Of a DNA stretch of 64,000 nucleotides, positions 33,581 through 43,388 are shown one piece after another; position 1 is the first letter of the stretch; each line of letters opens with the position of its first letter. The notes beneath the pieces are model-generated. The model saw only the letters and a program-made list of their open reading frames with translations, searched no databases and was not told the DNA's origin. Origin of the DNA: Halobacteriovoraceae bacterium (GTDB lineage: Bacteria > Bdellovibrionota > Bacteriovoracia > Bacteriovoracales > Bacteriovoracaceae); contig JACKAK010000007.1 of NCBI GenBank assembly GCA_020635115.1, forward strand, positions 186,001 through 250,000. The letters are read 5' to 3'. Position numbers and translations under genes: made by a program.

Positions 33581-34505
33581 AACAGATCGTATTCTTGTTT
33601 TGGGGCCTAAAGGCCTGGTTGGATCAGCAATTGTAAGAGAACTTAAACGCTTATCCTATAAAGATATACTTACCCCCGACAGAACGACCTTAGATCTAAC
33701 TCAGCAAAAGGAAGTACTAAGTTATTTTGAAACCTACAAACCTCATTATGTTTTTTTAGCGGCCGCCAAAGTTGGTGGTATTATGGCCAACAATATTTAT
33801 AGGGCCGATTTTATTCACCAAAACTTGATGATTCAAAACAATGTTTTTGAAGCTGCTCATATAAATAAAGTTAAAAGATTACTCTTTTTAGGGTCTTCTT
33901 GTATTTATCCCAAAGAATGTCCCCAACCAATGAAAGAAGAGTCACTACTTACAGGCCCTCTAGAACCAACAAATGAACCCTATGCTATTGCAAAAATTGC
34001 TGGTCTTAAAACGGCCGAAAGTTTTCGAAGACAATATGGGGACCAGTTTTATAGTGTGATGCCAACAAACCTTTACGGGGTTAATGATAACTATGATCTC
34101 GAAAACTCACATGTTATTCCTGGATTAATTGCCCGTTTTTTTAAAGCTAAGTCAGATGGTGATAAAACTTTTAAAGTCTGGGGTAGTGGAATGCCAAAAA
34201 GGGAGTTTCTCTATGTTGATGATATGGCCCGCGCGTGTGTCTATGTGATGAACTATACAAATGAACTACCAGATTTAATCAATATTGGAACAGGTGAAGA
34301 TATTTCAATTAAAGATTTGGCCATCATGCTAAAAGATAAAGTTGGATTTGAAGGTGAACTACTCTTTGATACAAGTAAACCAGATGGAACGATGAAAAAG
34401 CTTTTGGACATATCAAAAATAAAATCTTTGGGTTGGGCGCCTGAAGTTTCTCTTGATGAGGGACTTAATTTGGCCGTCAATTTTTATAGAGAAAATTATT
34501 TATAG
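33573..34505 (+). CDS. fcl: GDP-L-fucose synthase
   Basis: 310 aa. Bifunctional 3,5-epimerase/4-reductase that makes GDP-L-fucose from the Gmd product. Motifs: GPKGLVGSAIVREL, AAAKVGGIMANNIYRADFI, LGSSCIYPKECPQPM, and YAIAKIAGLK (Tyr-Lys), then NLYGVNDNYD. It overlaps gmd by eight bases and converges with the next gene with a 10-base overlap of the coding ends. The product feeds the alpha-1,2-fucosyltransferase encoded at 43385. Confidence 0.96.
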   Translation: MNKTDRILVLGPKGLVGSAIVRELKRLSYKDILTPDRTTLDLTQQKEVLSYFETYKPHYVFLAAAKVGGIMANNIYRADFIHQNLMIQNNVFEAAHINKVKRLLFLGSSCIYPKECPQPMKEESLLTGPLEPTNEPYAIAKIAGLKTAESFRRQYGDQFYSVMPTNLYGVNDNYDLENSHVIPGLIARFFKAKSDGDKTFKVWGSGMPKREFLYVDDMARACVYVMNYTNELPDLINIGTGEDISIKDLAIMLKDKVGFEGELLFDTSKPDGTMKKLLDISKIKSLGWAPEVSLDEGLNLAVNFYRENYL

Positions 34506-35560
34506 AGCTTTATTGTATATTCCACCATTTTTTTGAGAGAATATTCGTCTTCAATTAATTTTCTTCCATTTGACGATAATTTTTGTAAGATATCTTCGGA
34601 ATTGATGAGATTAGTTAGTTTGTTTTTAAATTCATCGTATTGATCAAGATTAAAAAGTTCTACCGATGAATTCTTCGCAAATTGAGTGTGTCCTGTCACA
34701 TTTGATAATAAACATGGACGTCTCATGGCCATGGCCTCAAGCACTGAAAGTGGCAGTCCTTCCCATCTCGCAAAACTAATATAAATAGTTAAAGAATTTA
34801 AAAAGGCCGTTGGTTCCATGACGCCTAAAAGCTTGATTGAATCATTTAAATTTTTTAGTGAAATTTTTTCTTCAAGTTTAATTCTTAGCTCTCCATCTCC
34901 AGCTAATAGAAATTCAAAACGTGTATGTGGATAATCGTGCTTATATTGCCCGATATAATCGATAAGAATATCTAATCCCTTTTGAAAATTAAATCTGGCC
35001 AAAGTTCCCAACACTAAACGTTCGCGATTAATCTTGTATTCAGTATTATATTCAGCAACATCAATCCCATTTCTAATCACAACGACACTTTTTTTATCAC
35101 ACATATTTGCGCGAAGTGCCTCTTTATGTTCATCATCTGAAACACAAATAAATTTGTCAGTTAAACTTTTCAAAAAGATATCTAAAAAATGTTTCATTAA
35201 ACCAATAAGATTATTTTCTTGATGAATCCCATGAAATGTATGAATAACATTAATCCCTAAAAACTTACAAGGCCTAGAATAAACTCCAGCGCCTCTTCCA
35301 TGGGAATGAACTGTTGAAATATTGTATTGCTTACACAATTTTAAAATCTTAATTAGATACTTCAATCTGAATGTACGATGCTCCAACTCTATATGTTGAA
35401 ATGAAAGTTTTTTAAGCTCTTCTCCAAATGGTGGATCTAGTGGTGAAGCAGAAAATATACGAATATGAGGAGCATCTTTTTTAATGCTTTGTGCAAGTTG
35501 GAGAAGATGTTTAGGGCCACCACCCATATCCGAGCGTAGTGTTAACATTAAAACATTCAT
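34496..35560 (-). CDS. Family 4 glycosyltransferase
   Basis: 354 aa. GT-B: glycine-rich N-terminal loop SDMGGGPKHLLQLA, VHSHGRGAGVYSRP acceptor-side motif, and the donor EX7E-type motif EGLPLSVLEAMA. Similar to transferases of capsule and O-antigen clusters that add hexoses or HexNAc from UDP donors. Single gene on its strand between two rightward units. Sugar not predictable. Confidence 0.88.
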   Translation of the reverse strand: MNVLMLTLRSDMGGGPKHLLQLAQSIKKDAPHIRIFSASPLDPPFGEELKKLSFQHIELEHRTFRLKYLIKILKLCKQYNISTVHSHGRGAGVYSRPCKFLGINVIHTFHGIHQENNLIGLMKHFLDIFLKSLTDKFICVSDDEHKEALRANMCDKKSVVVIRNGIDVAEYNTEYKINRERLVLGTLARFNFQKGLDILIDYIGQYKHDYPHTRFEFLLAGDGELRIKLEEKISLKNLNDSIKLLGVMEPTAFLNSLTIYISFARWEGLPLSVLEAMAMRRPCLLSNVTGHTQFAKNSSVELFNLDQYDEFKNKLTNLINSEDILQKLSSNGRKLIEDEYSLKKMVEYTIKLYK

Positions 35561-35640
35561 AGAATTTACTTTATTACGGCCAGGCTTATTGATAAATAAT
35601 ATACTACAAAATATTAAAGATTTTTTTTCTGAGGATTATA

Positions 35641-36801
35641 TTGGATATTGATGTCTTGCTTTTTAATTATTCTAAAAATACCGGAGGAGCTGGCATAGCG
35701 ACTGAACGACTGTATGACGCACTTTGCAAAAAGAAGATCCAGGCCAGACTCATCAATGCTCATAAGAGAAAACATTTATCAACTTTTTTTGATAAAATAC
35801 CCAATAAAATATTTCAAAAAAAACCTGGGGCACTATGGTCCAATGGACTGTTTTCTAGCATTAATATTAAGGGCCATATTAAAAGTGAAAAACAGATCAT
35901 CCATCTCAATTGGATTAACAACGGTCTGATTTCTATCGATCAAGTCAGTAAAATAAAAAATCCGATCATTTGGACTCTACATGATTTATGGCCAGTAACA
36001 GGTGGTTGTCACGTAGTAGGTGAGTGTCGCCAATTTGAATCATCTTGTGAAAATTGTCCACTTTTTAATCAACATTTTATAGAAATCGCAAAGTATTTGT
36101 TTAAAAAGAAGCAACGAATCTTTGGACTCCCTAATATCACTTTAACTGTGCCAAGTCAGTGGATGCTTGAAATGGTTAAAAAATCTGCATTGGGTCATAA
36201 TTCACAAATTGAGATTATCCCCAATGGGATTGATCCTCATATGTTTAAAAGAATAAAGAATAAAGATATTCTTAGTAAATATAATATTTCTGAAAGTAAA
36301 ATGACCCTTCTATTTGGTGCTAATGATTTATTGTTAGATAAAAATAAAGGTGTTGACCTACTCGATGAGGCCCTTAAGATTTTGAATGTTTTTGATATTG
36401 AGCTTGTGTTACTCGGAGCAGATAATCCTGGGCAGTATTTTAAGAATATAAATACAGTGTGTATTCCGAAGCTAGAAAAGTATGAAGATTTGATTGCTCT
36501 TTATTCTAGTGTGAGTCTAGTTTGTGTACCTTCAAGAGTTGAATCATTTGGACTTATGGCCCTAGAATCTCTTCAGTGTGAAACTCCAGTTGTAGCTTTT
36601 GACTTTTCTGGAACCAAAGACATTATCAATCATAAAGTGAATGGATATTTGGCCAGATCTTTTGATACTGAAGATTTCGCTTTAGGTATTTCTTATATAA
36701 TTGAAAATATAAAAAAATTAGATATGGAAACTAAAAATGAGAATTTTTATATAGATAATGTGGCCAATAAATTTATTAAATTATACGAGTCTCTTTTATG
36801 A
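35641..36801 (+). CDS. Family 4 glycosyltransferase
   Basis: 386 aa from TTG 35641, behind GAGGA with a five-base spacer. Features of the colanic-acid WcaC-like subgroup: NYSKNTGGAGIATERLY, HLNWINNGLISI, WTLHDLWPVTGGCHV followed by a Cys cluster (ECRQFESSCENCP) that often binds zinc or stabilises the loop, and RVESFGLMALESL with the paired Glu residues. Overlaps the next gene by four bases. First of three transferases read rightwards. Confidence 0.88.
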   Translation: MDIDVLLFNYSKNTGGAGIATERLYDALCKKKIQARLINAHKRKHLSTFFDKIPNKIFQKKPGALWSNGLFSSINIKGHIKSEKQIIHLNWINNGLISIDQVSKIKNPIIWTLHDLWPVTGGCHVVGECRQFESSCENCPLFNQHFIEIAKYLFKKKQRIFGLPNITLTVPSQWMLEMVKKSALGHNSQIEIIPNGIDPHMFKRIKNKDILSKYNISESKMTLLFGANDLLLDKNKGVDLLDEALKILNVFDIELVLLGADNPGQYFKNINTVCIPKLEKYEDLIALYSSVSLVCVPSRVESFGLMALESLQCETPVVAFDFSGTKDIINHKVNGYLARSFDTEDFALGISYIIENIKKLDMETKNENFYIDNVANKFIKLYESLL

Positions 36802-37601
36802 TAGTATCAATAATAACCCTTAGCTTTAATTCAGAAAATACAATTGTAAAAACAATAGAATCTATATTGAAACAAGATTACCTAGATATCGAGCATGTGT
36901 TCATTGATAATTGTTCTTCAGATAATACAATTAATTTGATTCACAATATGTATGAATCAACAAATAGAAAGTACAAACTAATCTCTGAAAAAGATAAAGG
37001 CATATCAGATGGTTTTAATAAGGGTATTTTAAATTCAACTGGTGAAGTTATCGTTTTTTTAAATTCCGATGATTCCTATATCGGAAATGATGTCATATCA
37101 AGAGTAATGGAAATTTTTGAAGGTAATTCTGTCGATTTTGTTCATGGAGATATGATCTTTGAAGATAAATATTTTGGAACAAATATTAGAAAACCACTTT
37201 TATGTTCATTGGAATATGCTCTTCCCTATAATCACCCAACATTTTTTGTACGAAGAAGAGTTTATGATGAAATAGGACTATTTGATTTGAAGTACAAATT
37301 TACTATGGACTACGATTTGATCTGTAGGATGTATAAAACTCCAGATCAACCCAAGTTTAAAGGTGTTTATTTAAAAGGTGAACCATTAGTAAAAATGATG
37401 GCCGGCGGAGTATCTTGGAAATATGAACTAAGATCAATTATTGAAGTCGAAGAAATCTTAGAAAAATACGCTTTTCTAACTCCTAAGGCCAAAGCATTTC
37501 AGAGACAAAGAAAATTCAGAATAAGATTAAAATCTTACCTTGCAAGATTTGGACTCAGCTCTTTTGTCAAAATGTGGAGACGTTTAAAATGGGATCACTA
37601 G
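36798..37601 (+). CDS. Family 2 glycosyltransferase (WcaE-like)
   Basis: 267 aa. GT-A: SIITLSFNSENTIVKTIESI, the short linker DNCSSDNT, GISDGFNKGI, and the metal site FLNSDDSYIG in place of DXD. Followed by PTFFVRRRVYDEIGLFD and the DYDLICRM motif, all typical of the WcaE/PslC subgroup. Coupled to its neighbours by overlaps of four bases upstream and about 13 downstream. Adds one sugar to a polyprenyl-linked acceptor. Confidence 0.88.
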   Translation: MIVSIITLSFNSENTIVKTIESILKQDYLDIEHVFIDNCSSDNTINLIHNMYESTNRKYKLISEKDKGISDGFNKGILNSTGEVIVFLNSDDSYIGNDVISRVMEIFEGNSVDFVHGDMIFEDKYFGTNIRKPLLCSLEYALPYNHPTFFVRRRVYDEIGLFDLKYKFTMDYDLICRMYKTPDQPKFKGVYLKGEPLVKMMAGGVSWKYELRSIIEVEEILEKYAFLTPKAKAFQRQRKFRIRLKSYLARFGLSSFVKMWRRLKWDH

Positions 37602-38599
37602 TTTACGATATTACTTTTGCTATAACCACCTATAATCGACCTGAAATGCTCAAAGAATGTGTCCAATCTATTCTTGATCAAACTGAGGCAAATTTTAAAA
37701 TTATTATAGGAAATGACTATATATCAGTACCAATCAATTCTGAAGACATTGGATCGACTGACCAGAGAATAAAAATAATTAATTATAAAAACAACCTCGG
37801 TGAAATAGGTAATATGCGTGAAATGCTCAACCTTGCAGATACAAAATATTTTTCATACATTGCCGACGATGATCTACTTCATCCAAACTTTCTTAAGGCC
37901 GTAAATGATGCCATTAACGAATATTCTCATCCTGATTATATTTTCCCTCTGATAGAAACATTTATTGACAAAAAACCAATTCCTCATGAAATATACCAAT
38001 TAAAGCAGGTAGACAAATCTGAATATCTTTCAAATTTTTTAAATAGAAACTGGTACACTCAAGGTTGCATCGGAGTTTATAATACTGAGAAACTCAGAGA
38101 AATTGATGGAATGGAAAAAGTAGGGAAAAAAGTATCCCTAGGATCGGATACATTATTAGGAGTAAAAGCTTCTTTACTTGATAAATTAGTTTTTATTTCA
38201 ACTCCCATGTATTTTTTTAGATATCATGATCAATCTTTGTCGACTTCAAACAATGATGTTAAAACTCTTTACGATTCACAAATTGATGTCATCACAAAAT
38301 CTCTTATCGTATTAAATAATGACTTCTTTTCAACACAAAAAAATAAGTACATTTACTCTTTTTTAAAATGGCAAATTCTCGATTATTATACAACATACAC
38401 TCGGCAAAAGAAATTTAATGGGTTTGGTATTTGTTCTTATTTTTTTAATATTTTTAAATTCAGTAAAGACTTGAATTTATTTTATAAAGTTAAATTATTA
38501 AAACAAATGTTTATCTTAGCAATAAAAACATCGATCAAAAGTTTAAAGTGTGTACTGGAGAATTTTTTTAAAAAATCAACCCAGATGAAGTCAACTTAG
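37589..38599 (+). CDS. Family 2 glycosyltransferase
   Basis: 336 aa from the ATG at 37589; an in-frame GTG at 37574 is possible, but GGAGA lies eight bases before the ATG. GT-A: ITFAITTYNRPEMLKECVQSIL, then the metal-binding YIADDDLLHPNFLKA, and a later GSDTLLGVKAS. The C-terminal 80 residues are basic and hydrophobic and probably lie against the membrane. It overlaps the previous gene and its end overlaps the convergent flippase gene by nine bases. Confidence 0.85.
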   Translation: MGSLVYDITFAITTYNRPEMLKECVQSILDQTEANFKIIIGNDYISVPINSEDIGSTDQRIKIINYKNNLGEIGNMREMLNLADTKYFSYIADDDLLHPNFLKAVNDAINEYSHPDYIFPLIETFIDKKPIPHEIYQLKQVDKSEYLSNFLNRNWYTQGCIGVYNTEKLREIDGMEKVGKKVSLGSDTLLGVKASLLDKLVFISTPMYFFRYHDQSLSTSNNDVKTLYDSQIDVITKSLIVLNNDFFSTQKNKYIYSFLKWQILDYYTTYTRQKKFNGFGICSYFFNIFKFSKDLNLFYKVKLLKQMFILAIKTSIKSLKCVLENFFKKSTQMKST

Positions 38600-39874
38600 A
38601 TTTTCATATCTGAGAAGTTTGTCTTTCTTAATCCAATTCTGACATCGAATATAGTAAAGAAATAAACTAATTATGGTCGCAAAACTAAAATAAATGATAT
38701 CAATCTTGAGATAGCTTACAATACTGTTTAATATAAGATTTAAAACAAGTATCTCCCCCTGAAATCTCAATAGGTGTTTGGTTTGATTTTTTCCGAGCAT
38801 ATAGTCGATATTAATAATATTACTACAAAATAAAAAACTAATAGATATTAATGAAAGATACAGAGCCCAATCGTCATGAAACTTTTTGATAATATATTTT
38901 GTCATAATCGGGAAAAATATAATTAACATTATTACAAGTGGTATCAAAAGTAGATAAACTCTTTTTTTTGCCGCTTTAAAATAATCAGATGCCTCTGAAT
39001 GATTGTTCTGCGCAATCAAATTCCAGAGAATCTGTACTTTTGGCGCCATATAACTCGTAATGAGAAGGTTAACTGCAAGAGTAATTGTCGTAAAAAAACC
39101 ATAAACGGCCAGTTGCTCAATTTCATAAAACTTTGAAATAAACAACCTATCAAGACTTAAAAAGAAACTATCCATTGCCGCAAGTAAATAGGCCGGAAAA
39201 CCAACCTTATAGGCCAGACGGATATGTCTAATGAATTCGGGAGTCGGAAAAAAAGTTGTTTTATGATGAATGAAAATTGTAAACGGGAGCACAAGAATAT
39301 TCAACACAAGTGGGGCAAGGATAAAGTATTCAAAATTTTGGTAATTGAATAAGATAAAAAGACGCAATAAGGGAATAAATGTTTCGCGCAAAAAGCGAAG
39401 CAAATTCAATTTATAAAACTCCATATGCGTTGTAAGATGGACATATTTATTTTCTATAAATCGATCTAGTATTAAACTTAAATAAAAGAAAATAATTGTT
39501 CTGGTGCTAACTCCAAAATCAAAAAAAAACAGAGAAATCCCTGCTAAAGTATGCAATATAACCGACAAAAAATTGATATCATTAAAAAAATGAATGGATT
39601 CATTTTTATTTTGAATACGCTGCGTTGGATATTCAAGTATTAAACCTTGAAAAAGCCCCAATTGGGCCAGCGGAATATAACTGGATATCAGCATTATATA
39701 AGTGAATAAACCGTATTGAGTGTTGGAGAACACTCTTACTGCATAGAGACCAACAATAAAACCCAAACCTTTAGTCATTAAAGTCAAAGTTATATTTTGA
39801 AGTCCCACATTTATTAAAAGTTCTCTTGGATTTTCTTTAAAATAAGAAAACTTTTCTTTGAAAGTTTTAAACAT
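38591..39874 (-). CDS. wzx: Wzx-like polysaccharide flippase
   Basis: About 427 aa from the ATG at 39874; an in-frame TTG at 39910 lies inside pseC. About 12 hydrophobic segments distributed over the whole length, no large loop, pattern of the MATE/MOP polysaccharide export family (KGLGFIVGLYAVRVFSNTQYGLFTYIM near the start is typical: helix 1 then NTQYG). Such proteins move undecaprenyl-PP-linked oligosaccharide across the inner membrane. It begins five bases after the pseC stop, in the pseB-pseC-wzx unit, so the exported repeat unit probably contains pseudaminic acid. Confidence 0.85.
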   Translation of the reverse strand: MFKTFKEKFSYFKENPRELLINVGLQNITLTLMTKGLGFIVGLYAVRVFSNTQYGLFTYIMLISSYIPLAQLGLFQGLILEYPTQRIQNKNESIHFFNDINFLSVILHTLAGISLFFFDFGVSTRTIIFFYLSLILDRFIENKYVHLTTHMEFYKLNLLRFLRETFIPLLRLFILFNYQNFEYFILAPLVLNILVLPFTIFIHHKTTFFPTPEFIRHIRLAYKVGFPAYLLAAMDSFFLSLDRLFISKFYEIEQLAVYGFFTTITLAVNLLITSYMAPKVQILWNLIAQNNHSEASDYFKAAKKRVYLLLIPLVIMLIIFFPIMTKYIIKKFHDDWALYLSLISISFLFCSNIINIDYMLGKNQTKHLLRFQGEILVLNLILNSIVSYLKIDIIYFSFATIISLFLYYIRCQNWIKKDKLLRYENLS

Positions 39875-39878
39875 ACTA

Positions 39879-41021
39879 TTAATTTGTAAAAAATTCCCTA
39901 ATTCTATCAATTACAAAGCTTAATTCATTATCACTTAAGCTGTGGTACATGGGAAGACTTAAACACTCTTTATAGTAACTTTCTGCAATTGGAAGACTAA
40001 TTTCTTTTATACCCCTGTAATAAGGTTGGGTATGGATGGGAATATAATGAACTTGAGAATAGATATGATGTTCTCGAAGAAAATTGTATAATTCATCTCT
40101 ACGCTTCGTTCGTAGAATAAACAAATGATAAGCGTTCTCCTGGCCCTCTATCTCTTTTTGAAAAGTGAGATCTCCGACATCTTTAAGACTTTCTCTATAT
40201 ATTTTAGCAATTTTTTTACGCGTTTTTAAATTTTGATCAATTCTTCTCATCTGAGAAAACGCCAGCCCTGCATTGATATCAGAGATTCGGTAGTTATAAC
40301 CCAACTCTTGCATTTCATAGGCCCATGGATGAAGTTCTTTTCCTACAAAAAAGTTTTTATCATAAACTATGCCATGTGTTCTCAATCTTAAAAGATGTTT
40401 GTAAATTGATTCATCTCTACAAGTTATAATTCCACCCTCTCCCGCGGCGATATGCTTTACCGGATGCAAACTAAATACTGCCAGATCACTGTGAGAACAG
40501 CTTCCTGAGTGAAACCATTTATGTTCACTTTGATAGCGAGCTCCAATCGCATGACACGAATCTTCGATAATTTTAAAGTGATATTTGTTGGCCAAAAAAG
40601 AGAGCTCACTTAAATTATGGGCCAGTCCTCCTAAGTCAACGGGAAGAACAGCGGAAATATTAGTTGTTTTGAGCTTATCTTCTAATCTATTGAAATCCAT
40701 AAGGTAAGTTTCAGGATCAATATCACAGAAATCAACATCTGCACCACAATAACGAGCACAATTGGCCGTGGCCACAAATGATATAGGAGTTGTGATAACG
40801 GTATCATTTTTTGAAAGATGAATTGATAAGGCCGCTAAATGTAGGGCCGCAGTACCATTACAAACGGCAACAGCATAGGGAGCGTTTGTTAGTTTTTTAA
40901 ATGAATTTTCAAGTTTTTCAATCTCAGGTCCCTGTGTGAGCCACTTGTTTCTCAAGATATCACTTAAATACTCAATATCTTCTTGTTCAATTTTGTGCTT
41001 TCCGTAAGGTATGATATCCAT
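39879..41021 (-). CDS. pseC: UDP-4-amino-4,6-dideoxy-N-acetyl-L-altrosamine transaminase
   Basis: 380 aa. DegT/DnrJ PLP aminotransferase with the PseC pattern: IPYGKHKIEQEDIEYL, NKWLTQGPEIEKLE, CNGTAALHLAAL (phosphate site), IIEDSCHAIGA (PLP Asp) and SLHPVKHIAAGEGG with the Schiff-base Lys. Transfers an amino group to C4 of the PseB product. Its start lies three bases after the pseB stop, the usual pseB-pseC pair. Cytosolic. Confidence 0.95.
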   Translation of the reverse strand: MDIIPYGKHKIEQEDIEYLSDILRNKWLTQGPEIEKLENSFKKLTNAPYAVAVCNGTAALHLAALSIHLSKNDTVITTPISFVATANCARYCGADVDFCDIDPETYLMDFNRLEDKLKTTNISAVLPVDLGGLAHNLSELSFLANKYHFKIIEDSCHAIGARYQSEHKWFHSGSCSHSDLAVFSLHPVKHIAAGEGGIITCRDESIYKHLLRLRTHGIVYDKNFFVGKELHPWAYEMQELGYNYRISDINAGLAFSQMRRIDQNLKTRKKIAKIYRESLKDVGDLTFQKEIEGQENAYHLFILRTKRRDELYNFLREHHIYSQVHYIPIHTQPYYRGIKEISLPIAESYYKECLSLPMYHSLSDNELSFVIDRIREFFTN

Positions 41022-41023
41022 AA

Positions 41024-42034
41024 TTACACTGTAAAGTTAGGATCTAGTTGAGTTTTGATTAAATTTCGAATCTGCTCAACGTTTAACCAATGATCGTTAT
41101 CGCCAGAATTATAACTGAATCCGTCCTTAACTTTTTTGCCTTTGAAATGATCAGTATATTCATCTAAATTCCAAATATGAGTAGATGGAGTGATTACGTA
41201 ATATTTTTCAAATTCAAGTGTGGATAAAGAATCCATAGGTGTAATCATTTCTTCATGAATTTTTTCACCTGGGCGTATACCAATATAAGAAATTTTTGCA
41301 TTTGGATTCACTGCTTTCGCAACATCAAGAATTCTGTATGAAGGAATCTTGGGTACAAATATCTCTCCACCCCAAGCATTTTTGATAGCACTAATGACAA
41401 GTTTCACGCCTTCTTCAAGAGTTATATTAAATCTAGTCATTCTTTCATCAGTAATTGTTAGCTCATTTAAATGTGCTCTACCTAAAAAATAAGGAACGAC
41501 TGAACCTCTAGAACCAAAAACATTTCCATAACGAACTACAGAGAATTTTAAATTTCTTTTTCCTTTCATATTATTTGCTGCAACAAATAATTTATCACTA
41601 CATAGTTTTGTGGCCCCATACAAATTAATCGGAGCTGCAGCTTTATCAGTGGAGAGCGCCACTACTTTTTTCACACCCATTTCTAATGCAGATTCAATTA
41701 CATTTTCAGCTCCAAAAATGTTTGTTTTGATACATTCCATTGGATTGTACTCGGCCGCAGGAACTTGTTTAAGGGCAGCTGCGTGGACGATAATATCTAT
41801 ATCTTCACAAGCTCTTTTTAATCTGTCTCTATCTCTCACATCCCCGATAAAATATCTTAGATTTGGAAATTCAGCTTGCGGAAACTCTTGAGACATTTCA
41901 AACTGCTTAAGTTCATCTCTCGAAAAAATGACAAGTCGTTCTATTTCAGGATATTCTCTCAAAATTATTTCAATAAACTTTTTACCAAATGATCCCGTCC
42001 CGCCTGTGACAAGTATACTTTTGCCATTTAACAT
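41024..42034 (-). CDS. pseB: UDP-N-acetylglucosamine 4,6-dehydratase (inverting)
   Basis: 336 aa, soluble. SDR with GGTGSFGKKFIEIIL, FSRDELKQFEMSQEF, HAAALKQVPAAEYNP, STDKAAAPINLYGATK (Met/Tyr and Lys catalytic region) and SVVRYGNVFGSRGSV, diagnostic of PseB rather than the retaining enzyme. First step of CMP-pseudaminic acid synthesis. GGAGGATAA immediately precedes the ATG. The 190 bases upstream separate it from the divergent glycosyltransferase operon and must hold both promoters; no clear elements were recognised. Confidence 0.95.
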   Translation of the reverse strand: MLNGKSILVTGGTGSFGKKFIEIILREYPEIERLVIFSRDELKQFEMSQEFPQAEFPNLRYFIGDVRDRDRLKRACEDIDIIVHAAALKQVPAAEYNPMECIKTNIFGAENVIESALEMGVKKVVALSTDKAAAPINLYGATKLCSDKLFVAANNMKGKRNLKFSVVRYGNVFGSRGSVVPYFLGRAHLNELTITDERMTRFNITLEEGVKLVISAIKNAWGGEIFVPKIPSYRILDVAKAVNPNAKISYIGIRPGEKIHEEMITPMDSLSTLEFEKYYVITPSTHIWNLDEYTDHFKGKKVKDGFSYNSGDNDHWLNVEQIRNLIKTQLDPNFTV

Positions 42035-42224
42035 TTATCCTCCACTGTCCTATAATTGTGCCGCATCTTAACAAGTTTTTCATTTAATACCAAGTTTTAC
42101 TGTACAGGTTTAAACATTGAGTGAACATGATCTGGCCCAAAAATATTAAAAACCCAATGCGTTAAGGCATAGTCACGCCTAGATGATTTATGATAGAAAT
42201 AAATCTTAAATATATTGGATCAAA

Positions 42225-43388
42225 ATGAAGATATTACACGCTGTTCAATTCTATCACCCTGCAGTAGGAGGAATGGAAGAAGTTGTTAAACAACTCTCTG
42301 AAAGTATGTCTAAACTTGGACATGATGTCACTGTTCTTACGAGCACAAATAGTTCACGTCATTTCACTGAACTAAATGGTGTAAGGATAGTAGATTTTGA
42401 AATTTCCGGAAACCTGGCAAAAGGTATGCACGGAGATCTAGAAAATTGTCAGAAATTTCTAAGAGAAAATCAATTTGATATTATTACTTGCTTTGCGGCA
42501 CAACAATGGGCCACCGACATATTTTTTTATAAAGACCTTTTGAAAGAACTTAAGAGTAAAAAAGTTTTCGTGCCCACTGGCTTTTCAGGATTATTTGATC
42601 CTTTGTATTACAACTATTTTGAAAATATGAAAGAATGGTTTCTCTGGTTTGATAAAAATGTTTTTTTATCAAATGACTATAGGGATATTAATTTTGCTCG
42701 TAAAAACAACGTGACTAATGAAATAATCATTCCAAACGGTGCTTCAAAGGCAGAATTTAATCGAAAGTGGGTTCCAAAAAATAATGATGTTTTCAAAATT
42801 TTACATGTTGGAAATCACACTGGCCAAAAAGGTCACACCGAACTTATTCAACTCTACAGCAGATCTAAAATTGACAAAAGTGAACTACTTATAGTGGGAA
42901 GGCATAATTGGAAAGGAAGATGTTTTTTGAAATGCAAACTTAAAGTTTTCTTTTGGAATATAGTTTTTAAACTCAATCGATCTCAGAAAAAGATACTGAT
43001 GAAAGAATTAAGTAGAAAACAAACAATTGAAGAATTTTATAGGGCCAATTTATTTTTATTTCCTTCAAATATCGAGTGTTCTCCAATTGTACTCTTCGAA
43101 GCAATGGCCTCCTGCACTCCATTTCTAAGCAGTGCAGCTGGTAACGCTCAAGAAATCATTGAGTGGACAGAGGCTGGGGTTTTGCTTCCTACTATCAAAA
43201 AAGATAAGAGAGTGATTATCGAAGAAAAAGAGTCGCAAAAGGTTTTTGAAGAGCTTTGCTTAGATAAACAAAAATTGAAAACACTGGCAAAAAATGGATA
43301 CGATGCGTGGACTAGTAAATTCACATGGGAAGCTATTTCTCAAAGATATATAGATATGTATGAAACGCTTTTGGAGAACAAGTCATGA
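42225..43388 (+). CDS. Family 4 glycosyltransferase
   Basis: 387 aa. GT-B: HAVQFYHPAVGGMEEVVKQL at the start, IIPNGASKAEFNRKW, HVGNHTGQKGHTELI (donor domain start) and FPSNIECSPIVLFEAMA. First gene of a five-gene rightward unit (42225 to 47007) in which each gene overlaps the next by a few bases. Substrate not predictable; such enzymes usually take UDP- or GDP-hexose. Confidence 0.88.
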   Translation: MKILHAVQFYHPAVGGMEEVVKQLSESMSKLGHDVTVLTSTNSSRHFTELNGVRIVDFEISGNLAKGMHGDLENCQKFLRENQFDIITCFAAQQWATDIFFYKDLLKELKSKKVFVPTGFSGLFDPLYYNYFENMKEWFLWFDKNVFLSNDYRDINFARKNNVTNEIIIPNGASKAEFNRKWVPKNNDVFKILHVGNHTGQKGHTELIQLYSRSKIDKSELLIVGRHNWKGRCFLKCKLKVFFWNIVFKLNRSQKKILMKELSRKQTIEEFYRANLFLFPSNIECSPIVLFEAMASCTPFLSSAAGNAQEIIEWTEAGVLLPTIKKDKRVIIEEKESQKVFEELCLDKQKLKTLAKNGYDAWTSKFTWEAISQRYIDMYETLLENKS